This document shows, piece after piece, positions 44,326 to 52,190 of a DNA stretch of 64,000 nucleotides. Position numbers and translations under genes: made by a program. Below the pieces are notes generated by a model that was not told the DNA's origin, ran no database searches, and worked only from the letters and a program-made list of their open reading frames with translations. Source of the stretch: Mycolicibacterium mengxianglii (GTDB taxonomy: Bacteria; Actinomycetota; Actinomycetes; Mycobacteriales; Mycobacteriaceae); contig NZ_CP065373.1 of NCBI RefSeq assembly GCF_015710575.1, positions 2,108,001-2,172,000 of the forward strand. Reading direction: 5' to 3'. Each line of letters opens with the position of its first letter. Positions within the stretch are counted from its first letter, which is position 1.

Positions 44326-44350
44326 TTCACGCTAAGGAGCCCTCAACCGG

Positions 44351-45388
44351 ATGATCCAGGACTGCATAGATCAGAGTGCTTGTCTGGCAGCCAATATCAA
44401 TTTCAACTTCCAAGGGCTCTTTGACAGCTTCTGGCAGTTGACCATCGATGGATTGTCCTGGGGGGCCATCTACGCGCTGGTGGCAGTCGGCTACACGCTG
44501 GTCTTCGGTGTGCTGAGGCTGATCAACTTCGCCCATTCCGAGATCTTCATGCTGGGCATGTTCGGCGCGTACTTCTGCCTGGACATGATTCTCGGCTTCA
44601 CCCCGAGCGGTAACGCCTACAACAAAGGTGTCCTGCTCACGGTGGTGTACCTGGGCATTGCCATGCTCTTCGCCATGCTCGTCTCCGGTTCGGCCGCAGT
44701 CGGTTTGGAGTTCATCGCCTACCGGCCCCTGCGTAAACGGAACGCCCGCCCGCTGACGTTCCTGATCACGGCGATCGGCATGTCATTCGTGTTGCAGGAG
44801 TTCGTGCACTTCATCCTGCCGCAGATCATCAAGGGGTACGGCGGCAACAACGCCCAGCAGCCCATCACGCTGGTGCAGCCGAAGGAGCAGTTCAGCGTCT
44901 TCGGCGCCTCGGTGACCAACGTGACGCTGGTGATCATCGGCGCGGCACTGATCCTCGCCCTGCTGACCGACGTGGTGATCAACCGCACCAAGTTCGGCCG
45001 CGGCATCCGGGCGGTGGCCCAGGATTCCACCACCGCCACCCTGATGGGTGTGTCGCGGGAGCGGATCATCATGACCACCTTCCTCATCGGCGGTCTGCTG
45101 GCCGGAGCGGCTGCGTTGCTCTACACCCTGAAGGTGCCCCAGGGCATCATCTATTCGGGCGGCTTCCTGCTCGGCATCAAGGCGTTCTCCGCTGCGGTGC
45201 TCGGCGGCATCGGAAACCTGCGGGGCGCGCTGTTGGGCGGCTTGATCCTCGGGGTCATGGAGAACTGGGGACAGATCCTGTTCGGCACTCAGTGGCGCGA
45301 TGTCGTGGCGTTCGCACTGCTGGTCCTCGTCCTGCTGATCCGACCGACCGGCATACTCGGGGAGAGCCTGGGGAAGGCACGAGCATGA
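44351..45388 (+). CDS. livH: Branched-chain amino-acid ABC transporter permease LivH
   Basis: 345 residues with about eight transmembrane helices. The LivH hallmarks are GLSWGAIYALVAVGYTLVFGVLRLINFAHSEIFMLGMFGAYF near the start and the ATPase-contact region FGRGIRAVAQDSTTATLMGVSRERIIMTTFLIGGLLAGAAA. It is downstream of the livJ hairpin and overlaps livM by ATGA. It forms a heterodimeric channel with LivM. Confidence 0.92.
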   Translation: MIQDCIDQSACLAANINFNFQGLFDSFWQLTIDGLSWGAIYALVAVGYTLVFGVLRLINFAHSEIFMLGMFGAYFCLDMILGFTPSGNAYNKGVLLTVVYLGIAMLFAMLVSGSAAVGLEFIAYRPLRKRNARPLTFLITAIGMSFVLQEFVHFILPQIIKGYGGNNAQQPITLVQPKEQFSVFGASVTNVTLVIIGAALILALLTDVVINRTKFGRGIRAVAQDSTTATLMGVSRERIIMTTFLIGGLLAGAAALLYTLKVPQGIIYSGGFLLGIKAFSAAVLGGIGNLRGALLGGLILGVMENWGQILFGTQWRDVVAFALLVLVLLIRPTGILGESLGKARA

Positions 45389-46584
45389 CCACTCCGATCA
45401 CAGAGGACAAGCCGGCGAAGAAGCCTTCGAAGGCGATGGCCCCCGGTGACGTGCTGCGCACCTGGTGGACCGAGCGCACCCGCATCCAGAAGTGGGGTTT
45501 CGGCGTCCTCGGGTTCGCGGTGATGGCGCTGATGCCGCTCTACACCCCGACGTTCCTGGACACCCCCGGTGTCAGCTTCGACGGCGTGATGGCGCAGTTC
45601 ACGATGATCGCCCTGGTCGCGATCGGCCTGAACGTCGTGGTCGGTCAGGCCGGCCTGCTCGACCTGGGGTACGTGGGTTTCTACGCTGTCGGCGCCTACA
45701 CCGTCGCGCTGCTGACGAGCCCCCAGAGCCCGTGGAACAAGCTGGGCGCCACCGGCTTCTTCAGTACCGACTGGGCGTGGCTGTCCTGTGTGCCGCTGGC
45801 AATCGCGTTCACCGCGCTGGCGGGACTGATCCTCGGGTTCCCGACGTTGCGGTTGCGCGGTGACTACCTGGCGATCGTCACACTGGGATTCGGCGAGATC
45901 ATCCGCCTGCTGGCCGACAACCTCAACGATGTCACCAATGGATCCCGCGGATTGGGGTCCATCGGCTTCCCGCAGATTGGTGACGACAAGGTGCCGGGCG
46001 GCTACTTCTCCGGCGCCAACGCGATGGGCGATGCCAACAACGGCACCTGGTGGTACTGGCTCGGGCTCTTCATGGTGGCGATCATCCTGTTGCTGGTGGG
46101 CAACCTGGAACGCAGCCGGGTAGGCCGCGCCTGGGTGGCGATCCGTGAAGACGAGGACGCCGCAGAGGTGATGGGTGTCAACACCTTCCGCTTCAAACTG
46201 TGGGCGTTCACCATCGGTGCCGCGATCGGCGGCCTGTCGGGCGCGCTCTACGCCGGTCAGGTGCAGTTCGTCGCTCCCACCAACTTCAACATCATCAACT
46301 CCATGCTGTTCTTGTGCGCGGTGGTGCTCGGCGGGCAGGGCAACAAGCTCGGCGTCATCTTCGGTGCATTCGTCATCGTGTACCTGCCGAACCGGCTGCT
46401 GGGTGTGCACCTGTTCGGCGTCAACCTGGGGGACCTGAAATATCTGTTCTTCGGGCTGGCGCTGGTGCTGCTGATGATCTTCCGCCCGCAGGGCTTGTTC
46501 CCGGTGCGCCAGCAGTTGCTCAGCTACGGCAGCTCGGCGCGCAAACTACTCAGCAGTGCCGACGATTCGAAGGCGGCCGCATGA
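45385..46584 (+). CDS. livM: Branched-chain amino-acid ABC transporter permease LivM
   Basis: 399 residues from ATG 45385, in ATGA overlap with livH. A hydrophilic N-terminus (TEDKPAKKPSKAMAPGD) precedes about ten helices. LivM hallmarks are LNVVVGQAGLLDLGYVGFYAVGAYT, FPTLRLRGDYLAIVTLGFGEI and the coupling segment GRAWVAIREDEDAAEVMGVNTFRFKLWAFTIGA. It ends in ATGA overlap with livG. Confidence 0.92.
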   Translation: MTTPITEDKPAKKPSKAMAPGDVLRTWWTERTRIQKWGFGVLGFAVMALMPLYTPTFLDTPGVSFDGVMAQFTMIALVAIGLNVVVGQAGLLDLGYVGFYAVGAYTVALLTSPQSPWNKLGATGFFSTDWAWLSCVPLAIAFTALAGLILGFPTLRLRGDYLAIVTLGFGEIIRLLADNLNDVTNGSRGLGSIGFPQIGDDKVPGGYFSGANAMGDANNGTWWYWLGLFMVAIILLLVGNLERSRVGRAWVAIREDEDAAEVMGVNTFRFKLWAFTIGAAIGGLSGALYAGQVQFVAPTNFNIINSMLFLCAVVLGGQGNKLGVIFGAFVIVYLPNRLLGVHLFGVNLGDLKYLFFGLALVLLMIFRPQGLFPVRQQLLSYGSSARKLLSSADDSKAAA

Positions 46585-47423
46585 CGGACAATCCGCTGAT
46601 CGACGAGGACATGGCCGCGCTGCATCGCGAGGTCCATGCCGCCGAAGGCGAAACCCTGTTGGAGACCCAGGATCTGACGGTCAAGTTCGGCGGGCTGACG
46701 GCGCTGGACGCCGTGAACTTCCGGATCAAACGGGGCGAGATCCTCGGGCTGATCGGACCCAACGGAGCGGGCAAGACCACCTGCTTCAACGCGATCACCG
46801 GGGTGTATCGACCGACCTCGGGTTCGGTGACCTTCGACGGTGAGCCGCTGGGCCGGATCAAGCGTCACGAGATCACCCGCAAGGGAATCGCCCGGACGTT
46901 CCAGAACATCCGGCTCTGGGGTGAGATGACGGCGTTGGAGAACGTGGTCGTAGGCACCGACGCCAGGCACCTCACCTCGGTGCCGGGCGCCTTGTTCCGC
47001 ACTTCGCGCCACCGTCGCGAGGAGCAGTCGGCCATCGAGAAGGCTGCGGCGCTGCTGCAGTTCGTCGGTATCGCCCACCGCGGGGAAGAGAAGGCCAAGA
47101 ATCTGCCGTACGGCGATCAGCGCCGGCTCGAGATCGCCCGGGCGCTGGCGACCGAGCCGAAGCTGTTGTGCCTGGACGAGCCGGCCGCGGGGTTCAACCC
47201 GAGTGAGAAATCGGCTCTGATCGAGCTGATCCAGGCGATCCGCGACGACGGCTACACGGTGTTGCTCATCGAGCATGACATGCGGCTGGTCATGGGCGTG
47301 ACCGACCGGATCGTGGTGCTGGAGTTCGGTCGTAAGATCGCCGACGGCCTACCCGCCGAGATCCGCGAGGACCCGAAGGTGGTCGCCGCCTACCTGGGAG
47401 TGCCTGATGACGAACTCGAATGA
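46581..47423 (+). CDS. livG: Branched-chain amino-acid ABC transporter ATPase LivG
   Basis: 280 residues from ATG 46581, overlapping the livM stop. Walker A GPNGAGKTT, Q-loop TFQNIRLWGEMTALEN, signature region LPYGDQRRLEIARALA (the usual LSGGQ is YGDQ, as is typical of LivG) and Walker B LLCLDEPAAGFNPSE with LIEHDMRLVMGVTDR. These identify the LivG type of the pair LivG/LivF. The 3' end overlaps livF by 17 nt. Confidence 0.92.
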   Translation: MTDNPLIDEDMAALHREVHAAEGETLLETQDLTVKFGGLTALDAVNFRIKRGEILGLIGPNGAGKTTCFNAITGVYRPTSGSVTFDGEPLGRIKRHEITRKGIARTFQNIRLWGEMTALENVVVGTDARHLTSVPGALFRTSRHRREEQSAIEKAAALLQFVGIAHRGEEKAKNLPYGDQRRLEIARALATEPKLLCLDEPAAGFNPSEKSALIELIQAIRDDGYTVLLIEHDMRLVMGVTDRIVVLEFGRKIADGLPAEIREDPKVVAAYLGVPDDELE

Positions 47424-48153
47424 CCCGGACCGGCAGGTACTGCTGGAGATCCGCGATGCAGTGGTGCACTACGGCAGGATCGAAGCGCTGCACGGTGTTT
47501 CGCTGACCGTCCATCAGGGCGAATTGGTGACACTACTGGGCTCCAACGGCGCGGGGAAGACCACGCTGATGCGCGCGGTCTCCGGTCTGCGGCCGCTGAC
47601 CTCTGGCTCGGTGTGGTTCGAGGGCCGCGACATCTCCCGGGTCAAGGCCCACAACCGTGTCACCGAGGGTCTGATCCAGGCGCCGGAAGGCCGTGGTGTG
47701 TTCCCCGGTATGACCGTCACCGAGAACCTCGAAATGGGTTGCTACGGAAGGAAGTTCCCCAGCAAGGCCGAGCACCGTGAACGGCTGGATTGGGTGTTCA
47801 CGACGTTCCCCAGGCTGGAGGAGCGGGCTACCCAGGTGGGCGGCACGCTCTCTGGTGGTGAGCAGCAGATGCTGGCCATCGGACGCGCGCTGATGGCCCG
47901 TCCCCGGGTGCTGCTCCTGGACGAGCCGTCAATGGGGCTGGCGCCGATGGTGATTTCGCAGATCTTCAAGATCATTTCCGACATCAACGCCCAGGGAACC
48001 ACTGTCCTGTTGGTCGAGCAGAACGCCCAGCAGGCACTGAGCCGCTCCGACCGCGCCTACATCCTGGAGACCGGCAATATCACCCGCACTGGTCCTGCCA
48101 GGGATCTGTTGGCCGACGACAGTATTCGCGCCGCCTACCTCGGTGTTGCCTGA
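47407..48153 (+). CDS. livF: Branched-chain amino-acid ABC transporter ATPase LivF
   Basis: 248 residues from ATG 47407. Walker A GSNGAGKTT, Q-loop region LIQAPEGRGVFPGMTVTENLEMG (the EGR motif is typical of LivF), signature LSGGEQQMLAIGRALM, Walker B VLLLDEPSMGLAPMV and LLVEQNAQQAL. It is the last gene of the livJHMGF cluster and completes the importer. Confidence 0.92.
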   Translation: MTNSNDPDRQVLLEIRDAVVHYGRIEALHGVSLTVHQGELVTLLGSNGAGKTTLMRAVSGLRPLTSGSVWFEGRDISRVKAHNRVTEGLIQAPEGRGVFPGMTVTENLEMGCYGRKFPSKAEHRERLDWVFTTFPRLEERATQVGGTLSGGEQQMLAIGRALMARPRVLLLDEPSMGLAPMVISQIFKIISDINAQGTTVLLVEQNAQQALSRSDRAYILETGNITRTGPARDLLADDSIRAAYLGVA

Positions 48154-48183
48154 CGTTGCTGACGGGGGTGTTATGGTCGCCCG

Positions 48184-48537
48184 GTGGAACTACTACGCAA
48201 CGTAGTTGTGTTGCTGCACATCGTCGGATTCGCAATCACGTTCGGCGCCTGGGTGACCGAGGCGGCGGCGCAGCGTTTCCGCACCAGCCGAGTGATGGAT
48301 TACGGCTTGCTGGTGTCGCTTGTCACCGGCTTGGCGCTCGCCGCCCCGTGGCCCGCGGGGATCGAACTCAATTACCCGAAGATCGGCACCAAACTGGTGC
48401 TGCTCGTCATCCTGGGCGGAGTGCTCGGCATGGGTAATGCCCGTCAACGGCGCACTGGTGAGAGCGTGCCGCGGCCCTTGTTCTATGCCGTGGGTGCGCT
48501 GTCCTTCGTGACGGCCGGTATCGCCGTTCTCTGGTGA
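48184..48537 (+). CDS. Small four-helix membrane protein
   Basis: 117 residues from GTG 48184, 30 bp after livF on the same strand. Predicted helices are NVVVLLHIVGFAITFGAWVTEA, YGLLVSLVTGLALAAPW, KLVLLVILGGVLGMGNA and PLFYAVGALSFVTAGIAVLW. The first helix contains a histidine (LLHIVGFA) that could bind heme or metal, but this is speculation. I recognise no named family with certainty. It may be cotranscribed with the liv genes. Confidence 0.75.
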   Translation: MELLRNVVVLLHIVGFAITFGAWVTEAAAQRFRTSRVMDYGLLVSLVTGLALAAPWPAGIELNYPKIGTKLVLLVILGGVLGMGNARQRRTGESVPRPLFYAVGALSFVTAGIAVLW

Positions 48538-48571
48538 ACGATTCCGGTGTTACCGCCGGCGGATGTGGCAC

Positions 48572-49423
48572 TCAGGTCGTTGGTTCCAGGGCATCATCGC
48601 AGGCGGTGTCCGCGGCTGCGTCGCGCCACGGAGCGGACTCGCGCGCGAGCCGTTCGGCGACGACCTCCCGCCGTTCCAGCGCGTCCCGCCCGACCGGGAG
48701 GTGCAGCGGCAGCCGCTCGCCAGAGACCACCCGGTAGATGAACGCGGCGGCTTTGACCGGATCGCCCAGCTGGGTGTGGTTGGACTGCCCCGCCCAGTCC
48801 AGTGTCGCGTGCGCCGGCGTGCCGGCATAGGCAGCGACGCGGTGCCTGGGCAGGTGCAGTGAACTCGGATCCAGGAAGTCGGTGCGAAGCACGCCCGGCT
48901 CGACCACCATGCTCTGAACACCGAACGGTGCCAGCTCGGCGGCCAGCGCCTCGCTGATGCCGGCAACGGCGAACTTGCTGGCCGAGTACATGCTCACCCC
49001 CGGCTCACCTTCGAACCCGGAGCGTGAGCCCACGTGGACGAGCTTGCCCGACCCTGCGGCCCGCATCAGCGGGAGCACCGCCCGGGTCGTGTTGATCAGG
49101 CCGAACACATTGACGTCGAACAGGGACCGCGCTTCGGCATCGGTGACCTCTTCCAGCGCACCGAGCAACCCACGGCCTGCGTTGTTGACCAGCACGTCCA
49201 GGGTGCCGAACCGGTCGGCCACCGCCGCGACGCCGCGGTCGATCTGGGTCTGGTCGGTCACATCGAGTGTCAGCGGCAGCGCGGCGGGATGCTCGGTGAC
49301 GTCCCCGGGTAGTGATTCGGGTCGTCTGGCCGCGACGGCCACCTGGTCGCCTCCGGCAAGGGCGGCGCGTGCGAGCTCCAGGCCGAGTCCGCGACCGGCA
49401 CCGGTAATCATCCAGACAGTCAT
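48572..49423 (-). CDS. Short-chain dehydrogenase/reductase
   Basis: 283 residues from ATG 49423, with AAGGGAA upstream. Classical SDR motifs: cofactor loop TGAGRGLGLELA near residue 8, DVTD at ~60, NNAGRGLLG near 85, catalytic Ser in HVGSRSGFEG and the Tyr-x3-Lys in YSASKFAVAG, about residues 150-156. AARRPES after strand 2 suggests NADP preference. The substrate is unknown. It is divergent from an MmyB-type regulator at 49584, a pairing common in actinobacteria in which the regulator often controls the reductase. Confidence 0.9.
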   Translation of the reverse strand: MTVWMITGAGRGLGLELARAALAGGDQVAVAARRPESLPGDVTEHPAALPLTLDVTDQTQIDRGVAAVADRFGTLDVLVNNAGRGLLGALEEVTDAEARSLFDVNVFGLINTTRAVLPLMRAAGSGKLVHVGSRSGFEGEPGVSMYSASKFAVAGISEALAAELAPFGVQSMVVEPGVLRTDFLDPSSLHLPRHRVAAYAGTPAHATLDWAGQSNHTQLGDPVKAAAFIYRVVSGERLPLHLPVGRDALERREVVAERLARESAPWRDAAADTACDDALEPTT

Positions 49424-49583
49424 TCTTGGTTCCCTTCGTTGATGGTGTGCGGCCGCCACGTCCAGGCGGCCAGAAACCATCGTCAGCGCACCGGGCCAGG
49501 CCTGGAAGGGCCAGGGTTTCCGGGGACAAACTGGGCCACCTTCTGTGGTGGTGTCGGTTCCCTGCAGTGGGCAGAATCGGGTG

Positions 49584-50501
49584 ATGCCCCATGGACCCGA
49601 AGGATCCGAACCAGGCCTGGCGGCATTCCTGCGCTCTGCGCGGGCGCGGCTGACGCCGGAACAGGCAGGTATCAGCGATATCGGCCGCCGCCGCGTTGCC
49701 GGGCTGCGTCGCGAAGAGCTTGCTCTGCTGGCAGGCGTCAGTGTCGACTACTACACGCGGCTGGAGCAGGGACGCAGCAGAAGCGCCTCCACCGAGGTGC
49801 TCGATTCTCTGGCCGACGCGCTTCATCTCGACGATGCCGAGCGTGCCCACCTACATGCGATCGCCCGCCCCACCCCCGCCCGTCGACGGCGCGGTCAGAA
49901 GCCGCAGCAGGTGCACCCAACGACATGGCTGTTGCTTGACGTGCTCGATGACGCACACAAGCCTGCTTTTGTCCTGGGCCGACGCCTCGATGTGCTGGGG
50001 CAGAACCGGCTGGCCGCAGGCCTGGTCGCCGACTTCGCGAGTATGCCTGTCGCAGAACGCAATCAGGCTCGATTCGTCTTCCTCGACCCACACGCCAGGG
50101 AGCTCTATGCCGACTGGGACCAGGTTGCCGCTGATACTGCCGCCATGCTCCGGCTGGAAGCGGGACAGCGTCCCGATGACCCCGCCCTCGAAAATCTCGT
50201 CGGCGAGCTGTCGATTCACAGCCCCGAATTCCGCCGCCTGTGGGCCCGCAACAACGTCCATCGGCGCAGCATCGGAACCAAGCGCTACCAGCATCCCCTG
50301 GTCGGTGCGCTCGACATCACCTATCAGGCAATGACTCCCGGTGACGACCCCGAGCAGACGCTGTTCGTCTACCACGCCGACGCCGGGTCCCCGTCGGAAC
50401 ACGCATTGCGCCTACTGGCCGACATGCTGACCGGCGCCGCGCCGGTCAGCGAGCGACGATCACCGACGAGCCGTGACCGAACAGGCCCTGGTTGGCGGTG
50501 A
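49584..50501 (+). CDS. XRE/MmyB-family transcriptional regulator
   Basis: 305 residues from ATG 49584. N-terminal helix-turn-helix: GRRRVAGLRREELALLAGVSVDYYTRLEQGRSRSAS, the hallmark of MmyB-like regulators. A linker (ARRRRGQKPQQVHPTT) is followed by a PAS-like ligand-binding domain (FVLGRRLDVLGQNRLAAGLVADF, FVFLDPHARELYADWD), ending with the conserved HPLVGALDITYQAM and LFVYHADAGSPSEHALRLL. In studied members this domain binds a fatty acid, but the ligand here is unknown. Its last 56 nt overlap the convergent thiolase-fold gene. Confidence 0.9.
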   Translation: MPHGPEGSEPGLAAFLRSARARLTPEQAGISDIGRRRVAGLRREELALLAGVSVDYYTRLEQGRSRSASTEVLDSLADALHLDDAERAHLHAIARPTPARRRRGQKPQQVHPTTWLLLDVLDDAHKPAFVLGRRLDVLGQNRLAAGLVADFASMPVAERNQARFVFLDPHARELYADWDQVAADTAAMLRLEAGQRPDDPALENLVGELSIHSPEFRRLWARNNVHRRSIGTKRYQHPLVGALDITYQAMTPGDDPEQTLFVYHADAGSPSEHALRLLADMLTGAAPVSERRSPTSRDRTGPGWR

Positions 50502-51645
50502 CGCCGACCTTCGCGCCGTCGACCTGACGTCCGGTCGCCTGCCCCTTGAGCTGCCAGGTCAATTCGCAGACCTGGGCGATGGCCTGGGCGGGGATTGCCT
50601 CGCCGAAGCAGGCCAGCCCGCCGGAGGGATTGACCGGCACGCGGCCGCCGAGGCTGGTGGCACCGCTGCGCAGCAGTTGCTCGGCTTCGCCCCTGGCGCA
50701 CAGGCCGAGGTGCTCATACCAGTCCAGTTCCAAAGCCGTTGACAGGTCGTAGACTTCGGCGACACTGACGTCGTCGGGTCCGATACCGGCCTCGGCATAC
50801 GCGGCATCGAGAATCTGATCCTTGAACACCCGCTCTGGTCCGGGCACCACCGCAGTGGAATCTGTTGCGATGTCGGGCAATTCGGGGAGGTGCTGGGGAT
50901 ACTGCGGGGTAACGGTGCTGACCGCGCGAACCGACGGAACGCCTTCGACCGAACCGAGGTGCTTCTCCGCGAACGACTTGCTCGCCACGATCAGGGCCGC
51001 CGCACCATCGGAGGTCGCGCAGATGTCAAGCAGCCGAAGGGGATCGGCCACCATGGGGCTGGCCAGTACGTCGCCGATGGAGGTTTCCTTGCGGAACCGG
51101 GCGTTGGGATTGTTCAGGCCGTGGCGGGCATTCTTGACCTTGACGTTGGCGAAATCCTCCAGCGTCGCGCCGTAGAGATCCATCCGGCGGCGGGCCAGCA
51201 GGGCGAAGTACACGGGGTTGGTGGCGCCGATGAGGTGAAAGCGCTGCCAGTCAGGGTCGTTCCGGCGCTCCCCACCGACCGGGGCGAAGAACCCCTTGGG
51301 TGTGGTGTCGGCTCCGATCACCAGGGCGACATCGCAGAATCCCGCCAGAATCTGCGCGCGGGCGCTCTGCAGGGCCTGCGATCCGCTGGCGCACGCCGCG
51401 TAGCTGGACGACACGGGCACACCGTTCCAGCCGAGTTTCTGCGCGAATGTCGCACCGGCGACAAAACCCGGGTAGCCGTTGCGGATCGTGTCGGCGCCCG
51501 CCACCAACTGGATCTGTCGCCAGTCCAGCCCGGCCTCGGCCAACGCCGCGCGGGCGGCCACCACGCCGTACTCGGTGAAGTCTCGGCCCCATTTACCCCA
51601 CGGGTGCATGCCCGCGCCGAGGATGTAGACCGGGTCCGGGCTCAT
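50446..51645 (-). CDS. Thiolase-fold lipid-transfer protein (Rv1627c orthologue)
   Basis: 399 residues from ATG 51645, in ATGA overlap with the OB-fold gene and 7 nt after GGAGG. Thiolase-fold motifs are VYILGAGMHPWGKWG, the nucleophile cysteine in VSSSYAACASGSQAL, and the C-terminal VNPSGGLACFGEAIPAQ and ANQGLFGHGSS. This is the SCP-x/lipid-transfer group rather than a true acetyl-CoA thiolase. Partnership with a DUF35 OB-fold protein is typical of Ltp-type retro-aldolases and acyl-CoA enzymes of sterol breakdown, so a carbon-carbon cleavage role is a reasonable inference. Confidence 0.9.
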   Translation of the reverse strand: MSPDPVYILGAGMHPWGKWGRDFTEYGVVAARAALAEAGLDWRQIQLVAGADTIRNGYPGFVAGATFAQKLGWNGVPVSSSYAACASGSQALQSARAQILAGFCDVALVIGADTTPKGFFAPVGGERRNDPDWQRFHLIGATNPVYFALLARRRMDLYGATLEDFANVKVKNARHGLNNPNARFRKETSIGDVLASPMVADPLRLLDICATSDGAAALIVASKSFAEKHLGSVEGVPSVRAVSTVTPQYPQHLPELPDIATDSTAVVPGPERVFKDQILDAAYAEAGIGPDDVSVAEVYDLSTALELDWYEHLGLCARGEAEQLLRSGATSLGGRVPVNPSGGLACFGEAIPAQAIAQVCELTWQLKGQATGRQVDGAKVGVTANQGLFGHGSSVIVAR

Positions 51646-52085
51646 GGCAGCCTCCATGCATAGGTGACCCGCTCGACGCCGTCGTCGTCGGTGTACAGCG
51701 TTTCGGTGGTCAGCTCCATCTCGACGCCGACCTTCAGGTCCGCGGCCAGCGTGCCGTCGACCACCTTGCCCAGCACGATGAGGCCTTCATCGGCGAGTTC
51801 GACTGCCGCGACCGCGAAGGGCTCGAACGGGTCGGGTGAGGGGTACGGAGGCGGCGGTGCATAGCGGTTCTCGGTGTAGCTCCACACTTTCCCGCGGCGC
51901 GACAACGCCACCGAGTCCAACGCGTCGCCGTCGCAGGCGGGGTTCGGGCAGCCGTTCGGACGAGGCGGAAAGACATACGTTCCGCACTGCGGACACTTGC
52001 TGCCGATCAGATGGGGGTTCCCGGCGTCGTCGGTGTCCCACCACCCGTCGATGGCCGGCTGGTTGGCTTGCGTCGCTCCTGGCAC
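51642..52085 (-). CDS. Zn-ribbon OB-fold (DUF35) protein (Rv1628c orthologue)
   Basis: 147 residues from GTG 52085. A leaderless -10 (TACGCT, complement of 52093-52098) ends 7 nt upstream. The Zn ribbon has four cysteines: CPQCGTYVFPPRPNGCPNPAC (first and last pairs), followed by the OB-fold beta strands (VALSRRGKVWSYTENRYAPPPPY, VELADEGLIVLGKVVDG). DUF35 proteins bind acyl-CoA or serve as the essential small subunit of thiolase-like and MaoC-like enzymes. Cotranslation with the thiolase-fold gene supports a complex. Confidence 0.9.
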   Translation of the reverse strand: MPGATQANQPAIDGWWDTDDAGNPHLIGSKCPQCGTYVFPPRPNGCPNPACDGDALDSVALSRRGKVWSYTENRYAPPPPYPSPDPFEPFAVAAVELADEGLIVLGKVVDGTLAADLKVGVEMELTTETLYTDDDGVERVTYAWRLP

Positions 52086-52160
52086 GCGGGTCAGCGTACC
52101 GGAGAACTGAAACGTGTTGCAGTTTTGGGGTGGTCGGAGGGCGCACCTCGCATGTCCCGG

Positions 52161-52190
52161 TTGTCGGAGCCGGTGCCTAGAGTTAGGAGC
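52161..52190 (+). promoter_or_regulatory. PafBC-type DNA-damage promoter of polA
   Basis: TTGTCGGAG (52161-52169), 8 nt, TAGAGT (52178-52183), then 7 nt to GTG 52191. The mycobacterial RecA-independent damage promoter is TTGTCRGTG-N8-TANNNT; this differs at one position of the first block. The arrangement implies a leaderless mRNA. Confidence 0.65.

Noticed and set aside
49536..49551. CCACC-N6-GGTGG inverted repeat before the MmyB gene
   Set aside because: Arms are only 5 bp and common in GC-rich DNA; no further support as an operator.
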